64,000 bases of DNA from Caldimicrobium sp. (GTDB taxonomy: Bacteria; Desulfobacterota; Thermodesulfobacteria; Thermodesulfobacteriales; Thermodesulfobacteriaceae), in assembly GCA_025059715.1 (NCBI GenBank), contig JANXCE010000002.1:23802-87801 (forward strand). Direction: 5' to 3'. Below the pieces are notes generated by a model. It saw only the letters and a list, made by a program, of their open reading frames with translations. It had not been told where the DNA came from and searched no databases. Shown piece by piece: positions 10,567-21,111 of the stretch. Numbering within the stretch: the first letter of the stretch is position 1; the number at the start of each line of letters is the position of its first letter. The translations under genes were made by a program, and so were the position numbers.

Positions 10567-11490
10567 TTACTCTCCATACAAAAAAGAGCCAATTTTTTCT
10601 AAGATTTTCTCTTGTTCGTCAGGTTTAAACCAGATAAGGTCCCTTTCCTTTCGGAACCAGGTTAGTTGTCTTTTGGCATATCTTCTGGTGTCCCTTTGAA
10701 TTATTTCTATAGCGGATTCTAAGGTGCGTTTGCCCTCCAAAACCTCTAAAAGGGTTCGGTAACCTATGGCCTTTATTTTACTGAAGATCTCTTTTCCATA
10801 GACTTTTAAAATATTTTCCACCTCTTGAAGCCAGCCTCTTTGGATCATTATCTTAACCCTCTGGTTGAGTTTAGCATAGAGTTCCTCCCTTGGTAAGTAG
10901 AGACCTATCTTAAGAAGGGGATAACGTTTAGCTTGAAAAAAGGGGGTTTCCCGGTGAAAGGAGGAGAAAGGCTTTCCCGTAGAGTAAATAACCTCCAAGG
11001 CCCTTATAATCCTCACTTTGTCTCTGGGATGAATTTTGGAGGCATAAAGAGGATCCTTTTCTTTAAGTTCCTCATAAAGGACAACTACATCCCCTTTGGC
11101 TCTATCCCTTAAAGCCTCTCTGAGTGTTTTATCCACTTTCACCTGAAAAATCCCATATTCAAAGGCTCTCAGGTAGAGACCTGTTCCTCCCACGAGTAAA
11201 GGTAGGTTACCTCTGTGCTGAATTTCCTCGATTATCCTATCCGCAAGCTCTACAAACTTTCCTGCGCTCATCTCCTCTCTTAAACTAAGCTCTTCAAACA
11301 GATGGTGAGGAACACCCTTTTGCTCCTCAGGAGTAGGCTTGGCAGTCCCAATAACAAGCTCCTTATAAAATTGTTGAGAATCAAAGTTTATTATCTCAGC
11401 AGAAAAATGTTTCGCCACCAGTATAGAAAGCTCTGTTTTTCCAACCCCAGTGGGACCACATATAGCCACAACCTTTGGTTTGAGATTCAT
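10567..11490 (-). CDS. miaA: tRNA dimethylallyltransferase MiaA
   Basis: GPTGVGKTELS, NFDSQQFYKELVIGTAKP, RYAKRQLTWFR. Confidence 0.95.
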   Translation of the reverse strand: MNLKPKVVAICGPTGVGKTELSILVAKHFSAEIINFDSQQFYKELVIGTAKPTPEEQKGVPHHLFEELSLREEMSAGKFVELADRIIEEIQHRGNLPLLVGGTGLYLRAFEYGIFQVKVDKTLREALRDRAKGDVVVLYEELKEKDPLYASKIHPRDKVRIIRALEVIYSTGKPFSSFHRETPFFQAKRYPLLKIGLYLPREELYAKLNQRVKIMIQRGWLQEVENILKVYGKEIFSKIKAIGYRTLLEVLEGKRTLESAIEIIQRDTRRYAKRQLTWFRKERDLIWFKPDEQEKILEKIGSFLYGE

Positions 11491-13157
11491 GTAATTCTTT
11501 TGAGCTTTTTTTCCAATTCCCTTAGGGTAATCTTTACAAAGAGGGGTCTACCATGGGGACAGAGCTCTAAACCCTCCTGAAACATCCTTTTTATAAGGAA
11601 AACCCTCTCTTCCTGAGAAAGGTTTTCTCCCTTTTTTCTGGCCAGGATACAGGCTAATTCCCTGTAAAGAGCCTCTTTAGCCTCTTGCATAGAAATAAAG
11701 GGTAAGGACAAAAGCCTTTCTAAAACTTCCTTAGCGTCCTCCCTGAACTGCGGAGGGACACCCTTAACAATAAGTTCCTCCCTGCCAAAGGGTTCTACTT
11801 CAAATCCCAGCTGAGCCAAAACCTTAAGTTTGTTTTCTAAGTTCTCAAGCATCTCGGATGTTAATTTTATTAAAAAAGGGAGAAGAAGACTCTGAGAAAG
11901 GTTCGAGGAAGGCCTTTTTTTTAGAAATTCAAAGCAAATTCTCTCAGAAAGGGCATGCTGATCAACAATAAACAGCTCCTCCTCCCTTTCTACAATCAAA
12001 TAAGTATTTTTAAAGCTTCCAAGGATTTTGAAGTCTACTTCTGACTCTAAAAGAGGTTTAGCCATAGTTCTCGTCTCATAAGCACTCTCCCTTTGAATAC
12101 TATATTCAAGGGGAATATCTTCCTTAACCTTTTGGTTGGCATCGTAGGCTGCGCTTCTATAGCAAAAAGTTCTTCGCCTTTTTTCAAAGAGAAGCTTTAA
12201 GGCTTCTTCCAAGGCTTGATAGACCTCACCTTCTCTCTTGAAGCGAACTTCCCACTTTGCGGGATGCACATTAAAATCCACCATCCTTGGGGGAGCCTCT
12301 ATATTGATCAAACCTGCAGGATAACCAAAGACTCCGTAATACCTCCTTAAAAGGGAAAAGAAATACCTACTAAGCTTTTCGTCCCTTATAGCCCTATTAT
12401 TAACCATGAAGAAAAGATTTTTACTATGTGAAAAGACCTCTCCGGGCTGGGTAAGGAGAAGGTAGATTTTGAAAGGGCTTATTTCATAGATTAGTTCCAT
12501 TATGGATTCCTCTTTGAGTTCAAAGAGATGAATAAAGAGTTCCTTTGAGGAACCTCCTTGCCAGGTGTAGAATTTCTTTCCTTCTATCCATACTTCGTAC
12601 CTTATATAGGGATGGGTTAACATTAAGGTCCTGAGAAGCTCTATGTTTTTGGCACTCTCTACCTTGGCACTTTTTAAAAAAGCCTTTCTTGCAGGCACAT
12701 TCTCAAAGAGGTCTTCTACAACAACCAAGGTCCCCTCTTTGAAAGATAAAGGTTTAAAGACCTTTTCTTTGCCAAACTCAACTAAAATTTCGTGCCCCAG
12801 TTCTTCTTCTTTACATTTACTGATTATTTTTAAGCGTGAGACCTGCGCTATACTCGAGAGGGCCTCTCCTCTAAAGCCATAGCTTTGAAGATTAAAGAGA
12901 TCCTCAAGATCTCTGATCTTACTGGTTGCAAAGGGGAAATAGCAAATACGAAGATCCTCTCCGGTCATGCCAATTCCGTTATCGAAAACAGATATACTCT
13001 TTAGACCGGCCTTTTGGATCTCTATTTTGATAAAAGTGGCCTTAGCATCAAAGGCATTTTCCAGAAGCTCCTTTAAAACTGAAGCAGGTCTCTCAATAAC
13101 CTCTCCTGCCGCTATCTTGTTTCTTACTTCTTCAGGAAGGAGAAGGATCTTAGGCAT
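11487..13157 (-). CDS. mutL: DNA mismatch repair protein MutL
   Basis: IAAGEVIERPASVLKELLENAFDA, GFRGEALSSI, DQHALSERI. Confidence 0.96.
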   Translation of the reverse strand: MPKILLLPEEVRNKIAAGEVIERPASVLKELLENAFDAKATFIKIEIQKAGLKSISVFDNGIGMTGEDLRICYFPFATSKIRDLEDLFNLQSYGFRGEALSSIAQVSRLKIISKCKEEELGHEILVEFGKEKVFKPLSFKEGTLVVVEDLFENVPARKAFLKSAKVESAKNIELLRTLMLTHPYIRYEVWIEGKKFYTWQGGSSKELFIHLFELKEESIMELIYEISPFKIYLLLTQPGEVFSHSKNLFFMVNNRAIRDEKLSRYFFSLLRRYYGVFGYPAGLINIEAPPRMVDFNVHPAKWEVRFKREGEVYQALEEALKLLFEKRRRTFCYRSAAYDANQKVKEDIPLEYSIQRESAYETRTMAKPLLESEVDFKILGSFKNTYLIVEREEELFIVDQHALSERICFEFLKKRPSSNLSQSLLLPFLIKLTSEMLENLENKLKVLAQLGFEVEPFGREELIVKGVPPQFREDAKEVLERLLSLPFISMQEAKEALYRELACILARKKGENLSQEERVFLIKRMFQEGLELCPHGRPLFVKITLRELEKKLKRIT

Positions 13158-14214
13158 TAATAGATTTTACTTCCTTTAGCTGAGCAAAGACTATTCTTCC
13201 CGTGGGAGAGTGAAGGAGATGACTAACCACTACCTCCAAAGTTGCTCCCACAAGATGTCTTGCATTTTCAACTACCACCATAGTGCCATCCTCTAAATAA
13301 CCCACTCCCTGTTCTCTCTCTTTACCTTCCTTTATAACCTGTAAAGTGAGAAGATCTCCTGGCCTAACTGAAGGCCTTAGAGCCAAAAAAAGCTCATTAA
13401 TGTTTAAGACCTCAACTCCATAAAGCTTACTCAATTTATTCAGATTATAGTCAGTAGTAAGGAGTTTGGCAGAATATTCACTACAAATTTTGATCAGCTT
13501 TTCATCGATTGAAGAGAGATTCTTGTAATTTTGTTCCAAAATCTTTAATTCTCCCTTAAAAACCTCCTTTAACTCATTTAGTAAATCAAGGGCTCTTCGG
13601 CCTTTACTTCTCTTATAGGGATCTGAACTATCCGCGAGAATTTGAATTTCCTCCAGTACAATTTTAGGGAGATAGAGAGGTCCCTCTAACCAACCTATCT
13701 TAGCAAGCTCTATAATTCTCCCGTCAATTATGGCACTGGTGTCAATAACTTTTGGTATGCCCCTCCGAGAAAACTTCTTAGATAGGGTATTGACAGGTAT
13801 GGTAATCTTCGCTATAACTCTTTCTCCAATTTTTTCAAAATATTCTCCCAGGCGTATTTCTTCAATCTTTTTACTAAAAAGCATAATCCCCAAATAGCTT
13901 AGTCCTAAAGCACTCATCACATAAAGAAAGACCTGCCAAACCCCTCCAGTAAAGAGATCAAAAAAGGAAGAAATAAGTTTTGCTAAGCCTAAACCTAAGA
14001 TTAATCCTATAGCTCCACCAAGGATCTTTATGAGAGGAAGCTTCCTAATTTTCTCCTCTAAATAAATAGTAATTAGTCCCAAGATTACACCAAAAATTCC
14101 TCCAATAATCACCCAGATCCATCCTCGGGTATTAAAACTAAAGTAATAAAAGACAGAGGCTCCCAGTAAAAAGCTAATCAAAAGGAGCAGAGCTTGAAAA
14201 CGATTTTTCAGCAT
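13150..14214 (-). CDS. Membrane-anchored PIN/TRAM domain protein (YacL-like)
   Basis: N-terminal TM segments; PIN: VIDTSAIIDGRI; C-terminal TRAM-like segment. Confidence 0.88.
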   Translation of the reverse strand: MLKNRFQALLLLISFLLGASVFYYFSFNTRGWIWVIIGGIFGVILGLITIYLEEKIRKLPLIKILGGAIGLILGLGLAKLISSFFDLFTGGVWQVFLYVMSALGLSYLGIMLFSKKIEEIRLGEYFEKIGERVIAKITIPVNTLSKKFSRRGIPKVIDTSAIIDGRIIELAKIGWLEGPLYLPKIVLEEIQILADSSDPYKRSKGRRALDLLNELKEVFKGELKILEQNYKNLSSIDEKLIKICSEYSAKLLTTDYNLNKLSKLYGVEVLNINELFLALRPSVRPGDLLTLQVIKEGKEREQGVGYLEDGTMVVVENARHLVGATLEVVVSHLLHSPTGRIVFAQLKEVKSINA

Positions 14215-14225
14215 CCTCTAAGTTT

Positions 14226-14711
14226 CTAATCTTCCATTAAAAGAAAGAGTTTTTTTTCTATCTCTTCCTCTGAACATCTCTCACAAAAGGCTAATTCCTT
14301 AACTAATAACTCTTTGGCTCTTTCAAAGATTTTTTTCTCTCCATAGGAAAGGGGTTTTCTTTTGGATACTTCATAGAGTTCTCTAAGTAGACGTGCAAGT
14401 ATACAAACATCGCCACTTTTAAGTCTTTCTGTATATTCTCTATAACGCTTATTCCAATTTCCATTGGGAAGTGTAATCTCCTTTTCTGATAATATTAGAT
14501 AAACCTTTTGCGCCTCATTAGATGAGATTATAGGTCTTAAGCCTACTTTTTGAACGGAATCCAAAGGAATGAAAAAATGGGTTTCGCTATCTAATAGTTT
14601 AAAGATATAGGTTTTTATAGGCTTACCTTCGATGACCTTTTCCTTAATGTCCAAGATTTTACCAAGGCCACATCCGGGATAAACAACCACATCTCCTATT
14701 TTAAACATCAC
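14226..14711 (-). CDS. CarD/CdnL-family transcription regulator
   Basis: KIGDVVVYPGCGLGKILDI start typical of CarD_TRCF_RID; about 160 aa. Confidence 0.87.
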   Translation of the reverse strand: MMFKIGDVVVYPGCGLGKILDIKEKVIEGKPIKTYIFKLLDSETHFFIPLDSVQKVGLRPIISSNEAQKVYLILSEKEITLPNGNWNKRYREYTERLKSGDVCILARLLRELYEVSKRKPLSYGEKKIFERAKELLVKELAFCERCSEEEIEKKLFLLMED

Positions 14712-14735
14712 CCACTCACCATATACATTTTATCA

Positions 14736-16445
14736 CTAGCGAGAAAAAAATAAAGATCTCAAAAAGGGGTATTGGGGACAAAGAAAATCCCCCTTCCATT
14801 CTAAGAAAATTTTATGTTCTGGAGGATGACAGTTTAGACACAGGCCTACCTTAAGGACCCTTTCAAGCTCGCCCCTGTTAAAGCCTCGCATGTTAGGTCT
14901 ATTAAACTTAACGAGAGTATTGCCTTGAGGATCCACAATTTGCGAAAGCCTGATTTTAGTCTCCCCAAAAGGTGCCTCGAGAGGTTCAAAAAGGAGCCTT
15001 CCCTCCCTTAGAGTAATTTTTCCAAAACCTAAGCCCAGGACTTTAGGATCCTGATGACAGTCCTTACAAGCTCTTGCTCTCCTCTGTGTAGAGTGAGGTT
15101 CCATATGGGCCCAGGTGATACTCTCAATCTTTTTCTTTAGCCTTCCCCGCTCGTCTAGAAGGGTGATAAAATCCTGTCAGCCAGGAGTAACTGGAACAAC
15201 TATGTTTTCCTTTATGGCAAGCACTGGCCTTTGAAGTTCCCGATAGCTTTCGTATTCCTCCCAAAGACCTCTGGTTTCTATAGCCTTAAGTTTATCGAGA
15301 TGTCTTTCCTTGGGGTCAAACCGCACATGACAACCCATACATTGGGGCATATATTGTGAGTGACAAGCGGAACAAGAAAGCCTTCGGTGGTAGGGCTGTT
15401 CACAATCCTTAGCAGGTGCCCTTATCTGATGGAGGCGCCCAGTAAACTTTCCCTCTAAGTAAAGTTTGTTGCCGGATATCTTTAGATTGGTAAGCTTGCG
15501 TCCCTTGCTGGTTTTAGCAATACCCTTGTGACAACTCTCACAGGTTACCTCTAAGGCCCCTTCTATGCTATAGTAAAAATTCCCGTCACCCATGATTTCC
15601 TCTCGAGTGTGACAGTCAATACAGTGAAGCCCCGCTTTGTAGTGCACATCAGCTTCTATCTTTAAAAGCTCTCTTCCATCTAACCACTTCACATCGTAGA
15701 TGCCTCCCTGAGCGGTTTCATAAAGCCCCTGATAGGTAAACCCAATCCTTCCGCTTCTATTGTGACACCGAAGACATCTCTCTAAAGGCACTAATTTTTC
15801 AAGCTTGGGATGAAAGGATTCGCTTTTCTGATTCTTCCCAAAGTCTGCAAGGTGACAGGCGGAACAGCCCCCTCCCTTTTCTCCTAAAAAACCCTCCAGT
15901 CTTCCCTTTTCCAAGTAGAGATGGCAGGAACCACAGAGTTTACGAAAGTAATCAAGGGCGTAGCTTTCTTGCAGGGAAAAATTCTTCTTTATTAAGTCCG
16001 AAACCCCTAAGTGAGGATTTTTCTCCAAGAGTTTTCCCTCACCAAAAACTACGAGAAGTCTCCTGATAATACCATGATTAGTAGCCATAAGGGAATTGCG
16101 CACCTTATTCACATCTTGAGGATGACAATTGGATTGTCCACAGGTGCGCTCTACTACTCTCAGATCTGAAGGGTTTTTAACCATACCCCGATGGGCAAGG
16201 GCTTTGGTAGTGGTTAAAGGATTCCCCAGATGACACCCTGAACAGCCAACAATTTCCTCTTTATGAGCCTTCTCTGGAACCCTCTCTTTATGACAGACTA
16301 AACAAAGCTCAGGCCTCCCTGTGGTGAGCAGAGGAATTTCTTGCCCCTTCTCAACCTTTTCACTGTCTGCTAAAGGTATTATCTTTGATAATAGAAACAA
16401 GAAAAAAAATCCCAAAAGGAGAGGAAAGGTGATTTTCCAAAACAC
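14736..16445 (-). CDS. Multihaem c-type cytochrome (11 CXXCH plus one CX4CH) read through an in-frame TGA at 15177-15179; candidate selenoprotein
   Basis: ORFs 15177-16445 and 14736-15104 are in the same frame; the intervening 24 codons (QDFITLLDERGRLKKKIESITWAH) are open; the downstream part has two more CXXCH motifs. Confidence 0.72.
15141..15162 (-). promoter_or_regulatory. Candidate SECIS-like hairpin downstream of the cytochrome TGA
   Basis: CCUUCU-AGACGAGCGG-GGAAGG, apical loop 20 nt after UGA. Confidence 0.35.
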
Positions 16446-16492
16446 CCTTTTAGTATAACACCAAAAGCCCCTTTGAGGGAGTATATAAAGAA

Positions 16493-18061
16493 ATGGGAAT
16501 TAATTTTCTCCCCTTTGAAAGAAACACAATAGTCAAAAAATGGAGAGGAAGACTCCCCATTGCCCTTGTTTTTCCCAATTCCTATGCCCTGGGTATGGCA
16601 AATTTAGGCTTCCTCTCACTTTATGAAAGTCTAAACAGCTATCCAGAAATAGTAGGCGAGAGATTCTTCTTTGAACATAACCATCAGATTAGATCAGTAG
16701 AGAGTGGGAATACTTTAAGGGATTTTCCAGTAATACTCTTTTCAGTTCCCTTTGAAGGTGACTTTGTAAATGTTTTACGGATTCTTCTTCGGGGAGGAAT
16801 CTCTCTTAATCCCTTAGAGCGAGCTCAAACGGTATTAGGAGGTGGAATTGCCCTTTGGTCTAACCCTGAGCCTATTAGTTCCTTTTTTGATGGTTTTTTA
16901 TTAGGAGAGTGGGAGGCCTTAGAGCAAAGGATTGTGCCTCTCCTCATAGAGAAGGGCTGGAATAAAGGAGAACTTCTCAGCGCTCTTCAGAGCTTTGACT
17001 TTTTCTATAGTCCGGTTCACTTTGGAAAAAAGAGGATCAAAATAGTTAAAGCAGTGCCCTTGCAAAAGCCCCTTTTGTCTAAAATTACCAGTAAAAAAGC
17101 TGAATTTGGAGAAAGTTATCTCCTTGAAGTATCTCGAGGTTGTGGTAGGGGTTGTAGATTTTGCTTAGCTGGTTTTATTTATCGCCCCCCACGTAAGTTT
17201 TCCTTAGAGAGCCTGCTTGCCAGAGCGGAGGAAATACCTGCAGGGTCAAAGGTAGGCTTAATTGGTCTTGAGTTTGTGGACCGTGAGGAAATTTGGAAAG
17301 TTGGAGAATTTCTGTTGCAGAGGGAGGTCACCCTCACCTTTTCTTCTTTAAGAATTGATGCCCTACAAGAGAACTTCCTTAAACTTTTGAGACAGACCAA
17401 AAGTGTAGCCCTTGCTCCAGAAGTTGCTAGTTATAAACTAAAAAAAATTATTAACAAAGATATAGACGAAGGGGATATTTTCAGGGCTTTAGAAAATCTT
17501 CAAAAAAGTGGGATTAGGAAAATAAAGTTATACTTTATGATAGGACTACCTAAGGAAGAAGAGGAAGATCTCTATACTCTTGCCACTTTTGTTAAAAAGC
17601 TCTTTCAGAAAAAGTGGCGCCTTCAATTCAATTTTTCCTTTGCCTTTTTTGTCCCGAAACCCCATACTCCCTTTCAATGGGCTTCCTTTGAGGACATAAA
17701 GAAGCTTGAAGAAAAGAGCAGCTTGTTAAGGATTGAACTCAAGGGAATCCCCAAAATTAAGTTTGACTCTCTCTATGAGGCGCTCTTACAAGCTTTTTTA
17801 GCAAGGGGAGATATCTCTCTAAGTGAGCCTCTTCTAAGGTTAGCCCAGGGCACACCCATTAAAAAGCTGTTAAGAGATCTCAATACAAAGAATTATCTTT
17901 TAAATCCTCCTTCTAAGGTTGATTTCCCCTTTCCCTGGGATTTCATTGATACGGGGGTCTCCAAGAGATATCTTTATAGAGAATGGCAAAGGGCTTTACA
18001 GGGTAAGGTAACCCCTGTCTGTAGTCCTAAATCTTGTAGGGCTTGTGGTGCTTGTTCATAG
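16493..18061 (+). CDS. Radical SAM protein (TIGR03960-like)
   Basis: CGRGCRFCLAGFIYRPPR (CXXXCXXC); C-terminal CSPKSCRACGACS. Confidence 0.85.
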   Translation: MGINFLPFERNTIVKKWRGRLPIALVFPNSYALGMANLGFLSLYESLNSYPEIVGERFFFEHNHQIRSVESGNTLRDFPVILFSVPFEGDFVNVLRILLRGGISLNPLERAQTVLGGGIALWSNPEPISSFFDGFLLGEWEALEQRIVPLLIEKGWNKGELLSALQSFDFFYSPVHFGKKRIKIVKAVPLQKPLLSKITSKKAEFGESYLLEVSRGCGRGCRFCLAGFIYRPPRKFSLESLLARAEEIPAGSKVGLIGLEFVDREEIWKVGEFLLQREVTLTFSSLRIDALQENFLKLLRQTKSVALAPEVASYKLKKIINKDIDEGDIFRALENLQKSGIRKIKLYFMIGLPKEEEEDLYTLATFVKKLFQKKWRLQFNFSFAFFVPKPHTPFQWASFEDIKKLEEKSSLLRIELKGIPKIKFDSLYEALLQAFLARGDISLSEPLLRLAQGTPIKKLLRDLNTKNYLLNPPSKVDFPFPWDFIDTGVSKRYLYREWQRALQGKVTPVCSPKSCRACGACS

Positions 18062-18101
18062 AAGCTATTGAAAATTTTTTAGAGGGAACTATATTGAGGG
18101 T

Positions 18102-18533
18102 ATGAGTGTAAACAAGGTAATACTACTGGGAAGACTTGGTGCAGATCCGGAAATTAGGTATACCCTTGAGGGAAAGCCAGTAGCTGTTTTTAGGTTGGCT
18201 ACAAATGAAGTTCTGGTTAAAAATAATGAAAAGGAAACCCTTACAGAATGGCATCGATTAGTTGCCTTTGGCAGGCTTGCGGAGATTTGCGGAGAATACC
18301 TTTCAAAGGGTTCAAGAGTTTATGTAGAAGGTAAACTAAGAACCCGCAAATTCGAGGACAAACAGGGGCAAACTCGTTTTGTCACCGAAGTCTGGGTTCA
18401 AAATCTCCAAATCCTTGATAGAAAGACAGAAGAGCCCTCCTCAGACACAAAAAAAGCCTCTTTCTCTAAAGAGGAATACTTTGAATCAGTAGAGGATTTA
18501 CCGGCAATATCCGACGAAGACATACCCTTTTAA
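18102..18533 (+). CDS. ssb: Single-stranded DNA-binding protein
   Basis: MSVNKVILLGRLGADPEIRYT; acidic C-terminal tail ending DEDIPF. Confidence 0.96.
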   Translation: MSVNKVILLGRLGADPEIRYTLEGKPVAVFRLATNEVLVKNNEKETLTEWHRLVAFGRLAEICGEYLSKGSRVYVEGKLRTRKFEDKQGQTRFVTEVWVQNLQILDRKTEEPSSDTKKASFSKEEYFESVEDLPAISDEDIPF

Positions 18534-18542
18534 GGTTATTTA

Positions 18543-18890
18543 CTAATCTTCTTTAAAGCCTTTGAGAAAAAGGTCCACTACTTGCTTTTGAAAGCTATAA
18601 TTTATAAGCCTAATTTCTAAAAGTTCTCTCTTTTTTGTAACTCTAACCATAAAAAACTCTTGAGGAAAAAACGATTGCCCATACTATTGATTGCCCATAC
18701 TAATAAAAGTGCTAACCAAAAAGATAGAGACTAAAGGTAAAGTAAAAAAATAAGCAAGGAAACTTACACTAATACCCAGAGAAAATTCTTGGGATAATAA
18801 GGTCTTTCCTCCCAAATAAGTGCGGTGTTTCCTTTAGCACCCCATCTTCCTCAGAAAAAATCTTTAGACTATGAGACTCAACTAAAATGG
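18543..18890 (-). pseudogene. Decayed small membrane-protein gene (family unknown)
   Basis: Minus-strand pieces LKIFSEEDGVLKETPHLFGRKDLIIPRIFSG / ISVSFLAYFFTLPLVSIFLVSTFI / YGQSFFPQEFFMVRVTKKRELLEIRLINYSFQKQVVDLFLKGFKED are broken by a frameshift and by a TAG inside a 14-bp direct repeat (18673-18686, 18689-18702). Confidence 0.4.
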
Positions 18891-18891
18891 G

Positions 18892-20280
18892 CTATTGAAG
18901 AAATTTTTTGGTCCTTGGAGTTAGGGGCTCCCTCTCAAGGAGGGTATCGGTAGAAGGGTCAGGAATTAGATCCTCATGGAACTCTTCTTCTATAGCGTTT
19001 TCTTCATCTAATTTATAAATCTCTCTGATAAGACTTATGGCAAAGCGCCCCTCTTCATGATATCCGTTTTTTAGAAATTGAATAGGATACCAGAGCAATT
19101 TCTGGGTTAGGGACTTCGTAAGAATCTCTATAGCCTCTATCTCGTCCTCGGAGAGATTTCTAAGTTTTTTGAGGGTTTTCTCCAATTCTTTTTTCCTTAA
19201 GAGCTCCGCTTTATTGGTTAACCTTTTGATTGTAGGGTGAAGACTCAACTCAGAGAGCCACCTCTTCATTTTTAGAACTTCTTCCTCAATAATTGCCTCT
19301 GCTCGAAGAGCTTCTCTTTTTCTATTTTTAAGATTTTCTTCAACCACATTTTTTAGATCGTCAATGTCAAAGAGATAAGTGTTTTCTAATTCATTCACCG
19401 AGGGTTCCACATCGCGAGGAACGGCTATGTCGATGATAAAAAGCGGTCTATACTTTCGGGCTTTCAATAGGGGCGTTAGAAGTTTTTTGGTGAGGATAAA
19501 ATTAGGGGCTCCAGTGGAAGAAATAATGATATCCGCTTGAATTATAGCTTCAGAGAGTCCTTCAAGGGGATAGGCTTTCCCTTGAAATCGCTTCGCAAGC
19601 TCCACAGCCTTAGAGAAAGTTCTGTTGGCAATCATTATCTCTGAGACACCGAAGGATAAGAGATGCTGACAAGCAAGCTCCGCCATCTCTCCAGCCCCAA
19701 GCAAAAGTACTCTCTTGTCCTTTAAGGAGCCAAGAATTTTCTTGGCAAGCTGAGTTGCAGCAAAGCTGACCGAAACAGCTCCTCCACCAATGCCCGTCTC
19801 TGTCCGCACTTTTTTGGCTACAAAAAAGGCACGATGTAAAAGCTTGTTGAGAACCAAACCTGAAGTTTTAAATTCTAAGGCTTTTTTATACGCCTCTTTC
19901 ATCTGACCCAAGATTTGTGGCTCTCCCAGAACCATAGAATCAAGCCCACAGGCTACTCTAAAGAGGTGCCTCACAACCTCTTCATTCTCAAGAAAATAAC
20001 ACCAGGAAGAGAGGGCCTCCAAAGACAATCTCACTTCCTCCTCTAAAAAAGCGGAAAACCCTTCTAAAAGTCTCTCCCTTTGATCCTCTGAAAAAACAAA
20101 TGTAAATTCTACCCTATTGCAAGTAGAAAGGAAAAATACTTCCTTACAAGGTAAAGCTAAATTTTTTAACCTTTCTAAAGGGTGGTTTCGAGAGGAGGCA
20201 AAGGATAGTTTCTCCCTTATTTCTACAGGAGCGGATCTATGATTTAATCCTAGAAGTAAAAGGACAAAATCAGTTTCCAT
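18892..20280 (-). CDS. hemA: Glutamyl-tRNA reductase
   Basis: GLNHRSAPVEIREKL, FLSTCNRVE, VACGLDSMVLGEPQILGQMK. Confidence 0.96.
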   Translation of the reverse strand: METDFVLLLLGLNHRSAPVEIREKLSFASSRNHPLERLKNLALPCKEVFFLSTCNRVEFTFVFSEDQRERLLEGFSAFLEEEVRLSLEALSSWCYFLENEEVVRHLFRVACGLDSMVLGEPQILGQMKEAYKKALEFKTSGLVLNKLLHRAFFVAKKVRTETGIGGGAVSVSFAATQLAKKILGSLKDKRVLLLGAGEMAELACQHLLSFGVSEIMIANRTFSKAVELAKRFQGKAYPLEGLSEAIIQADIIISSTGAPNFILTKKLLTPLLKARKYRPLFIIDIAVPRDVEPSVNELENTYLFDIDDLKNVVEENLKNRKREALRAEAIIEEEVLKMKRWLSELSLHPTIKRLTNKAELLRKKELEKTLKKLRNLSEDEIEAIEILTKSLTQKLLWYPIQFLKNGYHEEGRFAISLIREIYKLDEENAIEEEFHEDLIPDPSTDTLLEREPLTPRTKKFLQ

Positions 20281-21097
20281 AGGTATGAAAGCCTTTAAAA
20301 TAAAAATTTACGACAAAAAAGGTAAAAAACCAGAGGGAACTCCCAAGAATAAACATATAGGCAAGTCTTTTTCCCCTCCATCCAATTAGAATTCTTTGAT
20401 GAAGCATCCCTGCATAAATTAACCATAAAGAAAGAGAGATAACTTCCTTAGCAGACCACCTCCAGTAATCTCCAAAGGCACTCTCACTCCATAAGGCTCC
20501 ACTCAGTAGGCCAATGGTGAGAAAAAAGAACCCTTGATATAAAGCCCTCTCTGATATACGCTCCAGAGAATTTAGAGGCGGAAGTTTTCTAAAAAAATGA
20601 CCAAAGTGTTTCCTCTTTATTTCTCTTTCCTGTAAAAGATACATAACAGAACTTGATAAACCTGTAAGTAAAAAGGCATGTGACAAAAGAGAGGAAATAA
20701 CATGAATAGGAAACCAAAAACTTTTAATATATGGGGAAAAGGGAGAAAGAGGGGCTTCACGAAAATACAGGTAGCTTAGTAAAAGAAAGAAAAGGGGAAG
20801 AGGCATTAAAAAGGTTCCTAAGGTATAGGCCTTATCTCTGCTAAATGAAAAATAAAAATAGGTCATCACCAAGAGAAAGGAGAAAAGACTTAAGATCTCA
20901 CGAAAAGTAAAATAATTTACCTCATAGAGCTCCTTTATAAAAAGGAGGACATAAATAAAATGAAAGAGAGCTCCAGCCAAAAGGACACCTTGAGTAATTT
21001 GAAGGGCCTTGCGATCTAAGGTTTTAAAGTAGAATATGAAACCTATCCAGGAAACGAGATAAATAAAAAAAGCCAGATCTAAAAACAGAGATTTCAT
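20270..21097 (-). CDS. CcsA/HemX-like cytochrome c assembly membrane protein
   Basis: Multi-TM, GALWSESAFGDYWRWSAKEV WWD-like segment; overlaps hemA start. Confidence 0.85.
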   Translation of the reverse strand: MKSLFLDLAFFIYLVSWIGFIFYFKTLDRKALQITQGVLLAGALFHFIYVLLFIKELYEVNYFTFREILSLFSFLLVMTYFYFSFSRDKAYTLGTFLMPLPLFFLLLSYLYFREAPLSPFSPYIKSFWFPIHVISSLLSHAFLLTGLSSSVMYLLQEREIKRKHFGHFFRKLPPLNSLERISERALYQGFFFLTIGLLSGALWSESAFGDYWRWSAKEVISLSLWLIYAGMLHQRILIGWRGKRLAYMFILGSSLWFFTFFVVNFYFKGFHTYGN

Positions 21098-21111
21098 TTA
21101 AAAAAAAAGAA

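Noticed and set aside
14736-15104. Separate small dihaem protein gene
   Set aside because: Same frame as the upstream cytochrome with no intervening stop other than one TGA, no signal peptide, and no clear independent start context.
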